Position numbers and translations under genes: made by a program
Notes under the pieces: generated by a model
Database searches by the model: none
What the model was told of the DNA's origin: nothing
The model's input: only the letters and a program-made list of their open reading frames with translations
Part shown: piece by piece, positions 29,697-38,230 of the stretch
Layout: each line of letters begins with the position of its first letter
Position numbering within the stretch: the stretch's first letter is position 1
NCBI RefSeq assembly: GCF_002157685.2
Contig: NZ_AP026738.1
Coordinates: 2,046,001-2,110,000, forward strand
DNA: 64,000 nt
Direction of reading: 5' to 3'
Source of the DNA: Comamonas thiooxydans
GTDB lineage: Bacteria; Pseudomonadota; Gammaproteobacteria; Burkholderiales; Burkholderiaceae_C

Positions 29697-29765
29697 CCCC
29701 TGAGGCGCCCGCGCCTTCCCCCTGACCGGGCGCCCCTCTCTCGCTACGCGGGAGGGGGACGACTG
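29697..29765 (+). repeat. GC-rich dispersed repeat, family 3, copy A
   Basis: CCCCCTGAGGCGCCCGCGCC, then a spacer and CTCGCTACGCGGGAGGGGGA. The same end pattern occurs inverted at about 34909-34961, inside the protease frame. It fills most of the 210-bp gap between the DUF350 and SpeE-like genes. Confidence 0.55.
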
Positions 29766-29902
29766 CATCGCTGCGCGGCGGCGCTTGCTGGCAGTCTCTC
29801 GTTTGCAGCGCGCCGGGTCTGAGCTTCAGAGTCCAATGGGAAGTGCTGATTCCCGAGGAGTGCAGGCCGATGGTGTGCTGAACTAGATAGAAAGTACCTT
29901 TG

Positions 29903-31453
29903 ATGACTTCGATGGTGGCCGAGGAGCATAGCGCTGGCCAGGGGCCTCGGCCCATTGATGTGGCGCTGCTGGCCAGCGTGTTCGTGATTGCGGCCTGCGG
30001 TCTGCTCTATGAGCTGGCGGCAGGTGCGCTGGCATCCTATCTGCTCGGTGATTCGGTGCTGCAGTTCTCCACCATCATCGGCACCTATCTGTTTGCCATG
30101 GGCATAGGCTCGTGGCTGTCGCGCTATTTCGAAGATCAGCTGCCCGCGCATTTTCTGCGTGTGGAGCTGATGGTGGCGCTGGTCGGTGGTGCCTTGCCAG
30201 CCGTGCTGTTTCTGGCCAATGCCTATGCGCCGGGCGCGTTCCGTTTTCTGCTCTACGGCATGGTGATGGTGGTGGGCACGCTGGTGGGACTGGAGATTCC
30301 GCTGGTGATGCGCATCTTGAAGCGCAATGCATCGCTCAAGGATCTGGTCTCCAAGGTGCTGACCTTCGACTATCTGGGGGCCCTGGCCGTGTCGCTGGCA
30401 TTCCCCATCGTGCTGGTGCCCAAGCTGGGCCTGGTGCGCACAGGTCTGCTGTTCGGCTTCATGAACGCGGCCATAGCGGTCTGGGCCCTGGTGCTGTTCA
30501 AGCATGAGCTGCGCAATCTGCGCGCCCATGCCTGGGCCTGCGCGCTGGTGCTGCTGGCCCTGGGCGGCGGCATCGCGGGCGCGGATCAGCTGACCCGGCT
30601 GGCCGACGACCATTTCTACCAGGATCGCATTGTGCTGAGCAGCAGCTCGCCCTACCAGCGCATCGTGGTGACACAGGGACGCCAGGGCGCGCGGCTGTAC
30701 CTGAACGGCAATCTGCAGTTTGCCCAGAGCGACGAGTACCGCTATCACGAAGCGCTGGTCCACCCCGCCATGGCCGCGCACGGTGCACCGAAGAAGGTGG
30801 CGGTGCTGGGCGGCGGCGACGGCATGGCCGTGCGCGAGGTGCTCAAGTACCCCGGCGTGGAGTCCGTGGTGCTGGTGGAGCTGGACCCGGCCATGACCGA
30901 TCTGTTCAAGAGCAACGCCATGATGACGGCGCTCAATGGCAATGCGCTCAATGACCAGCGCGTGAAGATCGTCAACACCGACGCCTTTCACTGGTTGCAG
31001 GAGACTGCGGATACCTTCGATGTGATCGTGGTGGATTTTCCCGATCCCACCAATTTCGCCATAGGCAAGCTGTTCACCAATAGTTTTTATTCGCTGCTGG
31101 ACAAGCGTCTGGCAGCCAGCGGCTATGCCGTGATTCAGACCACCTCGCCGCTGATTGCGCGCCAGAGCTTCTGGACCGTGGTGCAGACCGTGGAGTCCGT
31201 GGGTCTGACGGCGAAGCCCTATCACGTGCATGTGCCCAGTTTTGGCGAATGGGGCTTTGTGCTGGCCAGCCACCGTCCCTGGCGCGAGCCCGAGGCCTTG
31301 CCCGCTGGCATGCGCTTTCTGACTCTGCCCACGCTGCGCCTGATGTTTGACTTCCCTCTCGATATGGCGCGCGTGCCGACCGAGGTGAACCGCCTGTCCA
31401 ATCAGGTGCTGGTCAACACCTATGAGCGCGAGTGGGGCAAGGTGGAACATTGA
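29903..31453 (+). CDS. Membrane-bound spermidine synthase-like aminopropyltransferase
   Basis: The first 220 of 516 residues form about seven transmembrane helices. The C-terminal 290 residues are a spermidine-synthase-fold domain with the AdoMet-type motif VAVLGGGDGMAVREVLKYPG, an acidic VELDP turn and DFPDPTN in place of the catalytic DxSDP. Soluble SpeE makes spermidine from decarboxylated AdoMet and putrescine. The membrane-fused form is a less studied branch whose acceptor is unknown. No SpeD gene is nearby, so decarboxylated AdoMet would come from elsewhere. The stop overlaps the next ATG (TGATG). The ATG at 29903 is preferred to the TTG one codon earlier. Confidence 0.85.
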   Translation: MTSMVAEEHSAGQGPRPIDVALLASVFVIAACGLLYELAAGALASYLLGDSVLQFSTIIGTYLFAMGIGSWLSRYFEDQLPAHFLRVELMVALVGGALPAVLFLANAYAPGAFRFLLYGMVMVVGTLVGLEIPLVMRILKRNASLKDLVSKVLTFDYLGALAVSLAFPIVLVPKLGLVRTGLLFGFMNAAIAVWALVLFKHELRNLRAHAWACALVLLALGGGIAGADQLTRLADDHFYQDRIVLSSSSPYQRIVVTQGRQGARLYLNGNLQFAQSDEYRYHEALVHPAMAAHGAPKKVAVLGGGDGMAVREVLKYPGVESVVLVELDPAMTDLFKSNAMMTALNGNALNDQRVKIVNTDAFHWLQETADTFDVIVVDFPDPTNFAIGKLFTNSFYSLLDKRLAASGYAVIQTTSPLIARQSFWTVVQTVESVGLTAKPYHVHVPSFGEWGFVLASHRPWREPEALPAGMRFLTLPTLRLMFDFPLDMARVPTEVNRLSNQVLVNTYEREWGKVEH

Positions 31454-33189
31454 TGCCGGACCATCTGCATCGGCGTGACTGGCTCAAGCGGGCGGCTGCC
31501 GGCGCTTTCGGTGCTGCCGGCCTGGCCGGCTGCGGGCAGGAGTCGCCCAGGCTGGAAGATCTGCCTGGCGGCTTCAGCGGCGTGGCGCTGGAGCGCGGTC
31601 ATGGCCTGCGCCCTTTCTGGCAGCGTCTGGCGCAGGGGCTGGAGCTGCCCGCACCTGCCGTGGTGCACCGGGCGCCGGTCGTGATTGTGGGCGGGGGCAT
31701 GGCCGGGCTGGCAGCGGCGCGCGCGCTGGAACTGGCTGGTGTTCAGGGCGCAGCCTTGCTCGATACCCAGGCCGCCATGGGAGGCAACAGCCAGGGCGGG
31801 CAAGTCAAGGGCATTGCCTGCCCGCTGGGCGCACACTATCTGCCCGTGCCCGGCGACGATGCCCATGAGGTGCAGGACTGGCTGGAGGAGCTGGGCGTGC
31901 GCCAGCGCTTCGCTGGCCGCTGGCGCTATGACGAGCGCTATCTCTGCCATAGCCCGCAGGAGCGTCTGTACTGGCAGGGCGGCTGGCACGAAGGACTGTT
32001 GCCGGTGCAGGGCGTGAGCCAGCGCACGCTGGAGCAATATGCGCTGTTTGAAAAGCAGGTCGAGGCAGCGGCTCAGGCGGCGGCCTTTGCCATGCCTTCC
32101 ATCCGTGTCTGGCAGCGCCAAGCGGGTCTGCCTGTCGCCCACGCCGAGCTGGATGCGCAGCGCTTCGACCAGTGGCTGGCCGCGCAGGGTCTGGATGACG
32201 AGCGCCTGCTCTGGTATCTGGACTACAGCTGCCGGGATGATTTCGGTGCCGGTCTGAGCCGTGTCTCGGCCTGGGCGGGGATTCATTATTTCGCCAGCCG
32301 CCATGGTTTCCACGCGCCGCGTCCGCAGGCCGAGCATGAGAGCGAAGCGGACGGCGAGCAGGTGCTGACCTGGCCACAGGGCAATGGCTGGCTGGCGCAG
32401 CAACTGGTGGCGGGACTGAAAGCCACGCAGCTGCAGACCGATTGCAGCGTGCTTGCGGTCACCGAGGACGCGGGCGGCGTGCAGATCGAGGTTTATCACC
32501 ATGGCCGCCAGCAGCATGAACGCTGGCTGGCGCGCCATTGCGTGGTGGCGCTGCCCAGCTTTATTGCCGCAAGAGTGCTGCGCAATGCCCCCGATTTTCT
32601 GCGGACCGTAGCGGCTCGCCTGGACTGGGCCCCCTGGCTGGTGGCGAACATCCATATCGCCCGACCGCTGGCCGACTACCCCGGCGCCGAGCCCGCCTGG
32701 GACAATGTGCTGTACCGCGATGGCAATGCGGGCGGGCTGGGCTATGTGGATGCAGGCAATCAGCGACTGGACCGCATCCGCAGCCAGCCCACGGTGCTGA
32801 GCTACTACCAGGCACTGGGCGACTGGGCCGATGGGCGTCGGCAATTGATGCAGCAGCCGTTTGCCTTCTGGCGCGAGCGCATCGTGAACACGCTGAGCGA
32901 GCCGCACCCAGACTTGCTGCAGCATGCCACACGCATGGAAATCACCCGTTATGGCCATGCGATGGCGATTCCGCGTCCTGGTGATCAGCAGATATTGAGC
33001 GAAATAGCCGTCAAGTTCAGTGCCAGTAAGCGCAATCTGCTATTGAATGGGGAGCGAGTGCAGGGCCTGCCAACGCCTGCGACGGCGCGGCTGAGCTTTG
33101 CGCATTCGGACTGGGCCGGCTATTCGGTGCTGGAAGAGGCTTTCACGCGTGGCCACCATGCCGGCCTGATCGCTGCACAGGGCGTTTAG
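31453..33189 (+). CDS. FAD-dependent amine-oxidase-like oxidoreductase, Tat-exported
   Basis: A 578-residue flavoprotein. The N-terminus RRDWLKRAAAGAFGAAGLAG carries a twin-arginine motif followed by a lipobox-like LAGC, so it may be a Tat-exported lipoprotein. The FAD-binding motif VVIVGGGMAGLAAARALELAGV starts near residue 75, and the NSQGG segment follows. The C-terminal region has GYSVLEEAFTRGHHAG, typical of flavin amine oxidases. It is translationally coupled to the SpeE-like gene, which suggests it oxidises or handles the aminopropylated product outside the inner membrane. Substrate unknown. Confidence 0.83.
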   Translation: MPDHLHRRDWLKRAAAGAFGAAGLAGCGQESPRLEDLPGGFSGVALERGHGLRPFWQRLAQGLELPAPAVVHRAPVVIVGGGMAGLAAARALELAGVQGAALLDTQAAMGGNSQGGQVKGIACPLGAHYLPVPGDDAHEVQDWLEELGVRQRFAGRWRYDERYLCHSPQERLYWQGGWHEGLLPVQGVSQRTLEQYALFEKQVEAAAQAAAFAMPSIRVWQRQAGLPVAHAELDAQRFDQWLAAQGLDDERLLWYLDYSCRDDFGAGLSRVSAWAGIHYFASRHGFHAPRPQAEHESEADGEQVLTWPQGNGWLAQQLVAGLKATQLQTDCSVLAVTEDAGGVQIEVYHHGRQQHERWLARHCVVALPSFIAARVLRNAPDFLRTVAARLDWAPWLVANIHIARPLADYPGAEPAWDNVLYRDGNAGGLGYVDAGNQRLDRIRSQPTVLSYYQALGDWADGRRQLMQQPFAFWRERIVNTLSEPHPDLLQHATRMEITRYGHAMAIPRPGDQQILSEIAVKFSASKRNLLLNGERVQGLPTPATARLSFAHSDWAGYSVLEEAFTRGHHAGLIAAQGV

Positions 33190-33195
33190 AAAGGG

Positions 33196-34188
33196 TCAGC
33201 GTCTGCTACCCGGCAGCTTGACCATGCGGTACAGCTCGGCATTGCCGCGTGCACTGTGAATGCCCAGCTGAGCCATGGAGCGCAGGTCCAGGTCCAGCGT
33301 CAGCGACGAGCGAGCCAGCGCGGAGGTGATGGCCGGCCTGCGACCGTCCAGATGCCAGATGGGCGGGTACATGCTGTGGCCGTCACGGTCGATCACGCTG
33401 GCAATCTCGGGCTCTTCCAGGCTTTTTCCGCGGCGCAGCACCACGGCCACTTCGCCATTGTCCAGCTGTACATAGGTGCCGGGTGGGTACAGGCCCACGA
33501 CATCGATCAATGCCTGCTTGATCTCATCGGCGTATTGGCCGCCCTGCTGCAGCACTTGCAGAGACTCGGTGGCCGAGCGGCCGCTACGGGTCTTGCGCGG
33601 GCTGATCAGGGCCGCATAACGGTCTACCGTGCCCAGAATGCGTACCAGACGCTCCAGCGGCTGCAACTGTGCCAGCGGCGCGGGCTGCAGCACCACATGG
33701 TGGTATTGCACGGTGTCCAGCCAGAGTCGGTCACGTACCATGAGCCGCTCCAGCATCAGCCGGCCCTCTGTGGGGTGCTGCTTGACGGCTTCGGCCTGCT
33801 GACTGCTCAGCGGTGTACGTTGCTCGGCCAGCTGGTTCTGCAGCACGGTCATGCCGATGTTCATGGTCAGAGCGGCCCGGATCAGCATGTCGCGCTCGGA
33901 TTGAGGCAGGTCAAGCTCCTTGGCAAGGATATGGCACAGGCCCGCGCAGACCACGGCGTGAGACGGGCTGTAGCCCACGGTTGTCGAGCTGGCACGCTGA
34001 AACATCAGGTACAGCGCGGCATCGCTGTCCTGCGTGATGAGGTCTTGCAGCCACAGATCAAGCTGGTGCAGCTTGATGGCAAAGCCTGGGATGCGCAGCG
34101 GCTCGGTCAGCAAAACCGCGAGTGCGGCCTCCAGATCCGACCATAGGCCCAGCAGGTCTTCATAGGGATCGTCGTAGCGTGCGTGCAT
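33196..34188 (-). CDS. HD-domain (HD-GYP-like) protein with degenerate active site
   Basis: A 330-residue protein with an HD-GYP-like helical domain between residues about 60 and 210. The expected LxHDIGK metal motif is replaced by LTMNIGM, so the His-Asp pair and following Lys are absent. The preceding His (YSPSHAVV), HPTEG and YHH positions remain. A GYP-like RYAALISPRKTR segment follows, and a C-terminal beta-rich domain begins at LYPPGTYVQLDNGEVA, as in many HD-GYP phosphodiesterases. It therefore probably does not hydrolyse cyclic di-GMP, but may still bind it or partners. It converges with the FAD oxidoreductase gene. Confidence 0.78.
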   Translation of the reverse strand: MHARYDDPYEDLLGLWSDLEAALAVLLTEPLRIPGFAIKLHQLDLWLQDLITQDSDAALYLMFQRASSTTVGYSPSHAVVCAGLCHILAKELDLPQSERDMLIRAALTMNIGMTVLQNQLAEQRTPLSSQQAEAVKQHPTEGRLMLERLMVRDRLWLDTVQYHHVVLQPAPLAQLQPLERLVRILGTVDRYAALISPRKTRSGRSATESLQVLQQGGQYADEIKQALIDVVGLYPPGTYVQLDNGEVAVVLRRGKSLEEPEIASVIDRDGHSMYPPIWHLDGRRPAITSALARSSLTLDLDLRSMAQLGIHSARGNAELYRMVKLPGSRR

Positions 34189-34203
34189 GGGCGAGAGGCG
34201 GGT

Positions 34204-34968
34204 TCAGTTCTTTTCCAGAACCATCTCATTGCCCTTGCGGGTCATCTGAAACCGGGTCAGCAGACTGTTGCCCAGCAGCACATAGGGCATGGACTGGGGG
34301 GCAACGACGGCCTCTATGCCGTAGACCTCCATTTCGCCCAGTTTGACGCTGTCGAGCTTGATGCGCCAGCCTTGGGCAGTGCCGTTGGCCGTGCGCATCA
34401 GGACGGGGGCACCCTGCTCGTAGGGCAGGCCCATGCGATCGGCATCGGCGCGGCCTATGGCAATGGTGCTGGCGCCGGTGTCCACCATGTACTGCATGGT
34501 TTTTCCGTTGATATAGCCGCGATCGACAAAATGGCCGCGCGAGTCGGCGATCAGGACCAGCCGGCCCGAGCGCGCGGCGCCATCAATGCCGCCCCGGCTG
34601 CCCACGCTGACCGGAGCTGCTCCCAGGCGCACCGTCTGGCGCTGGCCCTTGATATCCACCACGGCGGAGTCGCCGCTGATCTGCAGCAGGCGCACCTCCT
34701 TGTGGCTTTCGTTGACGGCCAGCGCCTTGGGGGCGCTGCCATCGATGACCAGCAAGGCCTTGCTGCCCAGCACGCCGGTCAGGGCGACGGACTGTCCAAA
34801 GGCGCTGCTGGAGGCTACGGCGACTGAAAGCATGAGCCCCATGCGACGCAGGCGAGAGGCGCGGGGCAAGGAGCTGAGCTGGCCGCGTCGCCCTGTGGCA
34901 ACGGCCTCGTCCCCCTCCCGCAAGGCGAGGGAAGGGGAAGCCGCGGAGCTACGCAGGGGGAGCTTCAT
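34204..34968 (-). CDS. Retropepsin-like aspartic protease (TIGR02281-type)
   Basis: The C-terminal half holds a single-lobe aspartic protease domain with the catalytic MVDTGASTIAIG motif and the LLGNSLLTRF ending, typical of clan AA proteins that act as dimers. A hydrophobic stretch (MGLMLSVAVASSSAFGQ) reads as a signal peptide starting around residue 43. The upstream 42 residues are largely encoded by a GC-rich dispersed repeat, so the true start may be ATG 34842 (212 residues) rather than 34968, which directly abuts the yajQ stop. Its substrate is unknown; a periplasmic location is likely. Confidence 0.8.
   Translation of the reverse strand: MKLPLRSSAASPSLALREGDEAVATGRRGQLSSLPRASRLRRMGLMLSVAVASSSAFGQSVALTGVLGSKALLVIDGSAPKALAVNESHKEVRLLQISGDSAVVDIKGQRQTVRLGAAPVSVGSRGGIDGAARSGRLVLIADSRGHFVDRGYINGKTMQYMVDTGASTIAIGRADADRMGLPYEQGAPVLMRTANGTAQGWRIKLDSVKLGEMEVYGIEAVVAPQSMPYVLLGNSLLTRFQMTRKGNEMVLEKN
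34909..34961 (-). repeat. GC-rich dispersed repeat, family 3, copy B inside a coding frame
   Basis: Read on the minus strand it begins CCCCCTGCGTAGC and ends CTCGCCTTGCGGGAGGGGGA, the same ends as the intergenic copy at 29697. It falls within the first codons of the annotated protease frame. Confidence 0.5.
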
Positions 34969-35454
34969 TCAATCGCGGAAGTTGTTGAATGACAGAGGGT
35001 GGTCGGCCAGATCCTTGCGGATCAAGGCCATGGCCGCCTGCAGATCGTCACGCTTGGCTCCGGTGATGCGGACCTTCTCTTCTTGAATGGCAGCCTGCAC
35101 CTTGAGCTTGCTTTCCTTCATCAGCTTCTGGATCTTCTTGGCCAGCTCGGACTCGATGCCATTCTTGACCTTGATGAGCTGCTTGACCTTGTCGCCGCCA
35201 ATCTTCTGTGCCTTCTGGATGTCCAGGAAGCGCACGTCAACATTGCGCTTGGTCAGCTTGTTGCGCAGCAGGTCCTCGACTTGCTGCAGCTGGAACTCGG
35301 CATCCCCGTAAATGGTGATTTCCTTGTCCTTGAGTTCGACGGCGGCCGATGTGCCCTTGAAGTCGAAACGGGTGCCAATTTCCTTGGTGGCGTTGTCAAC
35401 GGCGTTCTTCACTTCGACGAAATCGGCTTCGCAAACAGTGTCAAAAGAAGGCAT
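34969..35454 (-). CDS. yajQ: YajQ-family nucleotide-binding protein
   Basis: The 161-residue length and sequence match YajQ throughout, from [20 protein letters not shown] through RFDFKGT to the ending [10 protein letters not shown]. YajQ has two RRM-like domains; in Xanthomonas and Pseudomonas members bind cyclic di-GMP and regulate virulence. That a degenerate HD-GYP-like protein is two genes downstream on the same strand is suggestive but unproven. The protease start follows immediately after its stop. Confidence 0.93.
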   Translation of the reverse strand: MPSFDTVCEADFVEVKNAVDNATKEIGTRFDFKGTSAAVELKDKEITIYGDAEFQLQQVEDLLRNKLTKRNVDVRFLDIQKAQKIGGDKVKQLIKVKNGIESELAKKIQKLMKESKLKVQAAIQEEKVRITGAKRDDLQAAMALIRKDLADHPLSFNNFRD

Positions 35455-35557
35455 GTGTAATTCCTATCAGTATCAGAGCGGTAAACAGCCACAGTGCGCC
35501 GGGCCGTGATGTACTGCTTGCCAGCAGCAGAGCAGGCGCAGTGCGACAATTGGATGG

Positions 35558-36655
35558 ATGTTAGTCGAGAAAAATGTTCCCCTGCAGCATTGCAACACCT
35601 TTGGCATTGCCGCGCGCGCCGAAACGCTGGTGCGCATTCGTAGCCAGGACGATATCCGTCAGTTTCTCGCCGACCCGCTATGGGGACGGCAGCCTGTGTT
35701 CGTCCTTGGCGGTGGCAGCAATGTGGTGCTGACGGGCGATGTGGCCCCGGTGGTGCTCAAGATGGAAATCATGGGCATGCGGCTGCTGCGCGAAACCGAC
35801 AAGCACTGGATTGTCGAGATCGGGGCGGGCGAGCGTTGGCATGACATGGTTGCATGGACGCTGGCCCAGGGCTATACAGGCCTAGAAAACATGGCCCTGA
35901 TTCCAGGCACGGTAGGCGCGGCCCCGGTGCAGAACATCGGTGCTTACGGGCTGGAGCTGCAGGATCGCTTCGACTCCCTGGACGCGATCGATCTGGTCAC
36001 CGGCGAGCAGTTCAGCCTCAATGCCGCGCAATGTGCCTTCGGCTACCGTGACTCGGTGTTCAAACATGCACCGGCTCAGCCCAAGTACTGGCCCGTGACA
36101 GGTTCGACGGCTGTCCCGCGCGGCCTGGGTCTCAAAGGACGAGCGGTGATCACCCGGGTGCGTCTGGCGCTGCCCAAGAGCTGGCAACCGGATCTGGGCT
36201 ATCTCGATCTGCAGCGCAAGCAGGCGGAAAAAGGCATAGAGCAGCCGACTGCACAGCAGATCTTTGAATGGGTCTGCGAGATTCGTCGTGCCAAGCTGCC
36301 GGACCCCGAAGTCATCGGCAATGCGGGCAGCTTCTTCAAGAATCCCACGGTGACGACCGAGCAATGCGCGGACATCATCGCGCGCGAGCCCAAGATTGTT
36401 CACTATCCCATGGATGACGGCTCCATCAAGCTGGCGGCCGGCTGGTTGATCGATGCCTGCGGCTGGAAAGGCAAGACCATGGGCCGGGCGGGCGTCTACG
36501 ACAAGCAGGCGCTGGTGCTGGTCAATCGCGGAGATCGCCACAGCCTCGACGCCAGCGTGACCGGCGGCGAGGTGATGACGCTTGCAGGGGCAATTCAGAC
36601 CAGTGTCTACGAACGTTTTGGCATTCGCCTGGAGCCTGAGCCGGTGGTGATCTGA
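35558..36655 (+). CDS. murB: UDP-N-acetylenolpyruvoylglucosamine reductase
   Basis: A type I MurB of 365 residues. It has NTFGI near the start, FAD-binding VLGGGSN and GLENMALIPGTVGAAPVQNI, active-site GYRDSVFK, catalytic serine in GNAGSFFKNP and a final glutamate region LEPEPVVI. It reduces UDP-GlcNAc-enolpyruvate to UDP-MurNAc in the cytosol during peptidoglycan synthesis. It diverges from yajQ and ends at a bidirectional terminator. Confidence 0.95.
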   Translation: MLVEKNVPLQHCNTFGIAARAETLVRIRSQDDIRQFLADPLWGRQPVFVLGGGSNVVLTGDVAPVVLKMEIMGMRLLRETDKHWIVEIGAGERWHDMVAWTLAQGYTGLENMALIPGTVGAAPVQNIGAYGLELQDRFDSLDAIDLVTGEQFSLNAAQCAFGYRDSVFKHAPAQPKYWPVTGSTAVPRGLGLKGRAVITRVRLALPKSWQPDLGYLDLQRKQAEKGIEQPTAQQIFEWVCEIRRAKLPDPEVIGNAGSFFKNPTVTTEQCADIIAREPKIVHYPMDDGSIKLAAGWLIDACGWKGKTMGRAGVYDKQALVLVNRGDRHSLDASVTGGEVMTLAGAIQTSVYERFGIRLEPEPVVI

Positions 36656-36671
36656 CTTTGTCGGTGCCAAC

Positions 36672-36701
36672 AAAAAATGGAGCCAGCAGGCTCCATTTTT
36701 G
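36672..36701. terminator. Bidirectional intrinsic terminator
   Basis: AAAAAATGGAGCC and GGCTCCATTTTT close an AGCA loop, with A and T tracts on each side. It serves murB and the convergent small periplasmic protein gene. Confidence 0.85.
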
Positions 36702-36715
36702 ATGGTGAAATGCGC

Positions 36716-37207
36716 TTATTTCCAGAAGGCTGGGCGCAGCAAAATGCCCGAAATACGGTAAGGAGCCTTGGGCTCGACCGCCAGTTCCATGGGTACAAAG
36801 CCCTTGGTGCAGCTCAGCAGCACGCTGGTTGCCAGAGGTGTGGAGCTTTCCATGCGGCCAACCGTCTGGCAGCTGCCGACGCCAGTGCGCACGGAGTCCA
36901 GGGCTTTCTGCACGGTGTCGATGGGGGAGTTCTTGAGGAACTCCTCGTTGAAATTGTTGGCAGCCAGCTTGGACTTGCCGTCCATGGCTGCGACAACTGC
37001 CTGCAGGCGCTTGCGCAATGCGGCGTCTGCGGCAGCGGCATCCACATTGGCAGGGACTGCCTGAGCTGCGGGTGCTGCCTGCGGCGCAGCGGCCTTGGCG
37101 GCATCGGTCGCAGCAGCATCGGGCTGGGCCTGTGCTGCAGTCATGAAGCCGGCGGCAGCCAGCAGGGCGGTCAGACAAACAGCATTGCGTGTTTTGGTGG
37201 TAATCAT
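36716..37207 (-). CDS. Small periplasmic protein, hypothetical
   Basis: A 163-residue protein with a clear signal peptide (about residues 1-27, ending AAQAQ), then a 30-residue Ala/Pro-rich linker and a compact domain. That domain has two cysteines (GSCQTVG and LLSCTKG) likely to form a disulphide, and ends SGILLRPAFWK. The domain pattern, with a helical NFNEEFLKNSP start and a strand-rich end, resembles DUF3887-like domains, but I am not certain. It is unlinked to other operons. Confidence 0.7.
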   Translation of the reverse strand: MITTKTRNAVCLTALLAAAGFMTAAQAQPDAAATDAAKAAAPQAAPAAQAVPANVDAAAADAALRKRLQAVVAAMDGKSKLAANNFNEEFLKNSPIDTVQKALDSVRTGVGSCQTVGRMESSTPLATSVLLSCTKGFVPMELAVEPKAPYRISGILLRPAFWK

Positions 37208-37469
37208 CCGTTGAGCCTTTCGTCAAACAACGAGAGGCACTGTAAACCTTCTGCAAGCTTGATTTCGATAGACGGCAAACTGTTTTTTGTGAATAAATGG
37301 CAAAGACCTGATGCTGGCTGTGACGGTGGTGCGACTTTGTTGCAGCACGGACAAGCTGGGTTGTCAGGGTTACTGCTTGCCGATGAGGCTTGTGCACTGC
37401 CTAAAATCTGTTGCACTGCAATAGCTCAATTGACGACGGGGCCGACCCCCAGAACATAAAGGACTTGCG

Positions 37470-38015
37470 ATGCAAGAAAACAAAGAGGGCAAAGAGGGTG
37501 ATGTCCAGGTGGGGAGCCAGCGAATCATCAAGAAGTATCCCAATCGCCGCCTCTACGACACCAATACCTCTTCATACATCACTCTGGCCGAGGTCAAGCA
37601 ACTGGTCATGGACAGCGAGCCGGTGGTCATCAGGGATGCCAAGACCAATGAAGACCTGACGCGCTCCATCCTGCTGCAGATCATTCTGGAAGAAGAAGCG
37701 GGCGGGGCTCCCATGTTCTCCGAGGCAATGCTGGCCAACATCATTCGCTTCTATGGTCATGCCATGCAGGGCTTCATGGGGAGCTACATCGAAAAGAACG
37801 TGCAGATGTTCACGGACTTCCAAAGCAAGCTTGCGGGCCAGTCCCAGGGCATGAACCCCGAGGCCTGGAAGCAGTTCATGAGCATGCAGCCTCAAGCCAT
37901 GCAGGGTTTGATGGGCAGCTATATGGAGCAGTCCCAGAACATGTTCACGCAGATGCAGGAGCAGATGCAAAAGCAGACGGAGCAGATGCTGGGTGTGTTC
38001 GGCATCAAGCGCTGA
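37470..38015 (+). CDS. phaR: Polyhydroxyalkanoate synthesis repressor PhaR
   Basis: The N-terminal RIIKKYPNRRLYDTNTSSYI DNA-binding domain and the ILLQIILEEE segment are diagnostic. The Gln/Met-rich C-terminal half, with repeated MQGFMGSY and MQGLMGSY helices, is the PHA-binding region. PhaR represses phasin genes and senses PHA granules. From memory, PhaR has also been reported to repress the 3,17beta-hydroxysteroid dehydrogenase gene in C. testosteroni; that gene is 1.7 kb downstream here. The start is the ATG at 37470. Confidence 0.93.
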   Translation: MQENKEGKEGDVQVGSQRIIKKYPNRRLYDTNTSSYITLAEVKQLVMDSEPVVIRDAKTNEDLTRSILLQIILEEEAGGAPMFSEAMLANIIRFYGHAMQGFMGSYIEKNVQMFTDFQSKLAGQSQGMNPEAWKQFMSMQPQAMQGLMGSYMEQSQNMFTQMQEQMQKQTEQMLGVFGIKR

Positions 38016-38035
38016 ACGAAAACTGCTTTTCCATA

Positions 38036-38058
38036 GCGGGCCAATGGCCCGCTTTTTT
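38036..38058 (+). terminator. Intrinsic terminator after phaR
   Basis: GCGGGCC, loop AAT, GGCCCGC, then six T residues, 20 bases after the phaR stop. Confidence 0.9.
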
Positions 38059-38230
38059 GTGTCTGTTGCTGGCGCCTGCCTGCGCTAGTCCTAATTGACG
38101 ATGTTTGCGATCGTCGCCGGTCGAACAATGATTTCGTTGCTTCGCAATTGCGAGTGGGCAAGGAAGAAGAACGATAAGAGAAGTTCAATGACAGGTAGAT
38201 GCATGGCGGATGCATCCAAGGAGACTAGGC

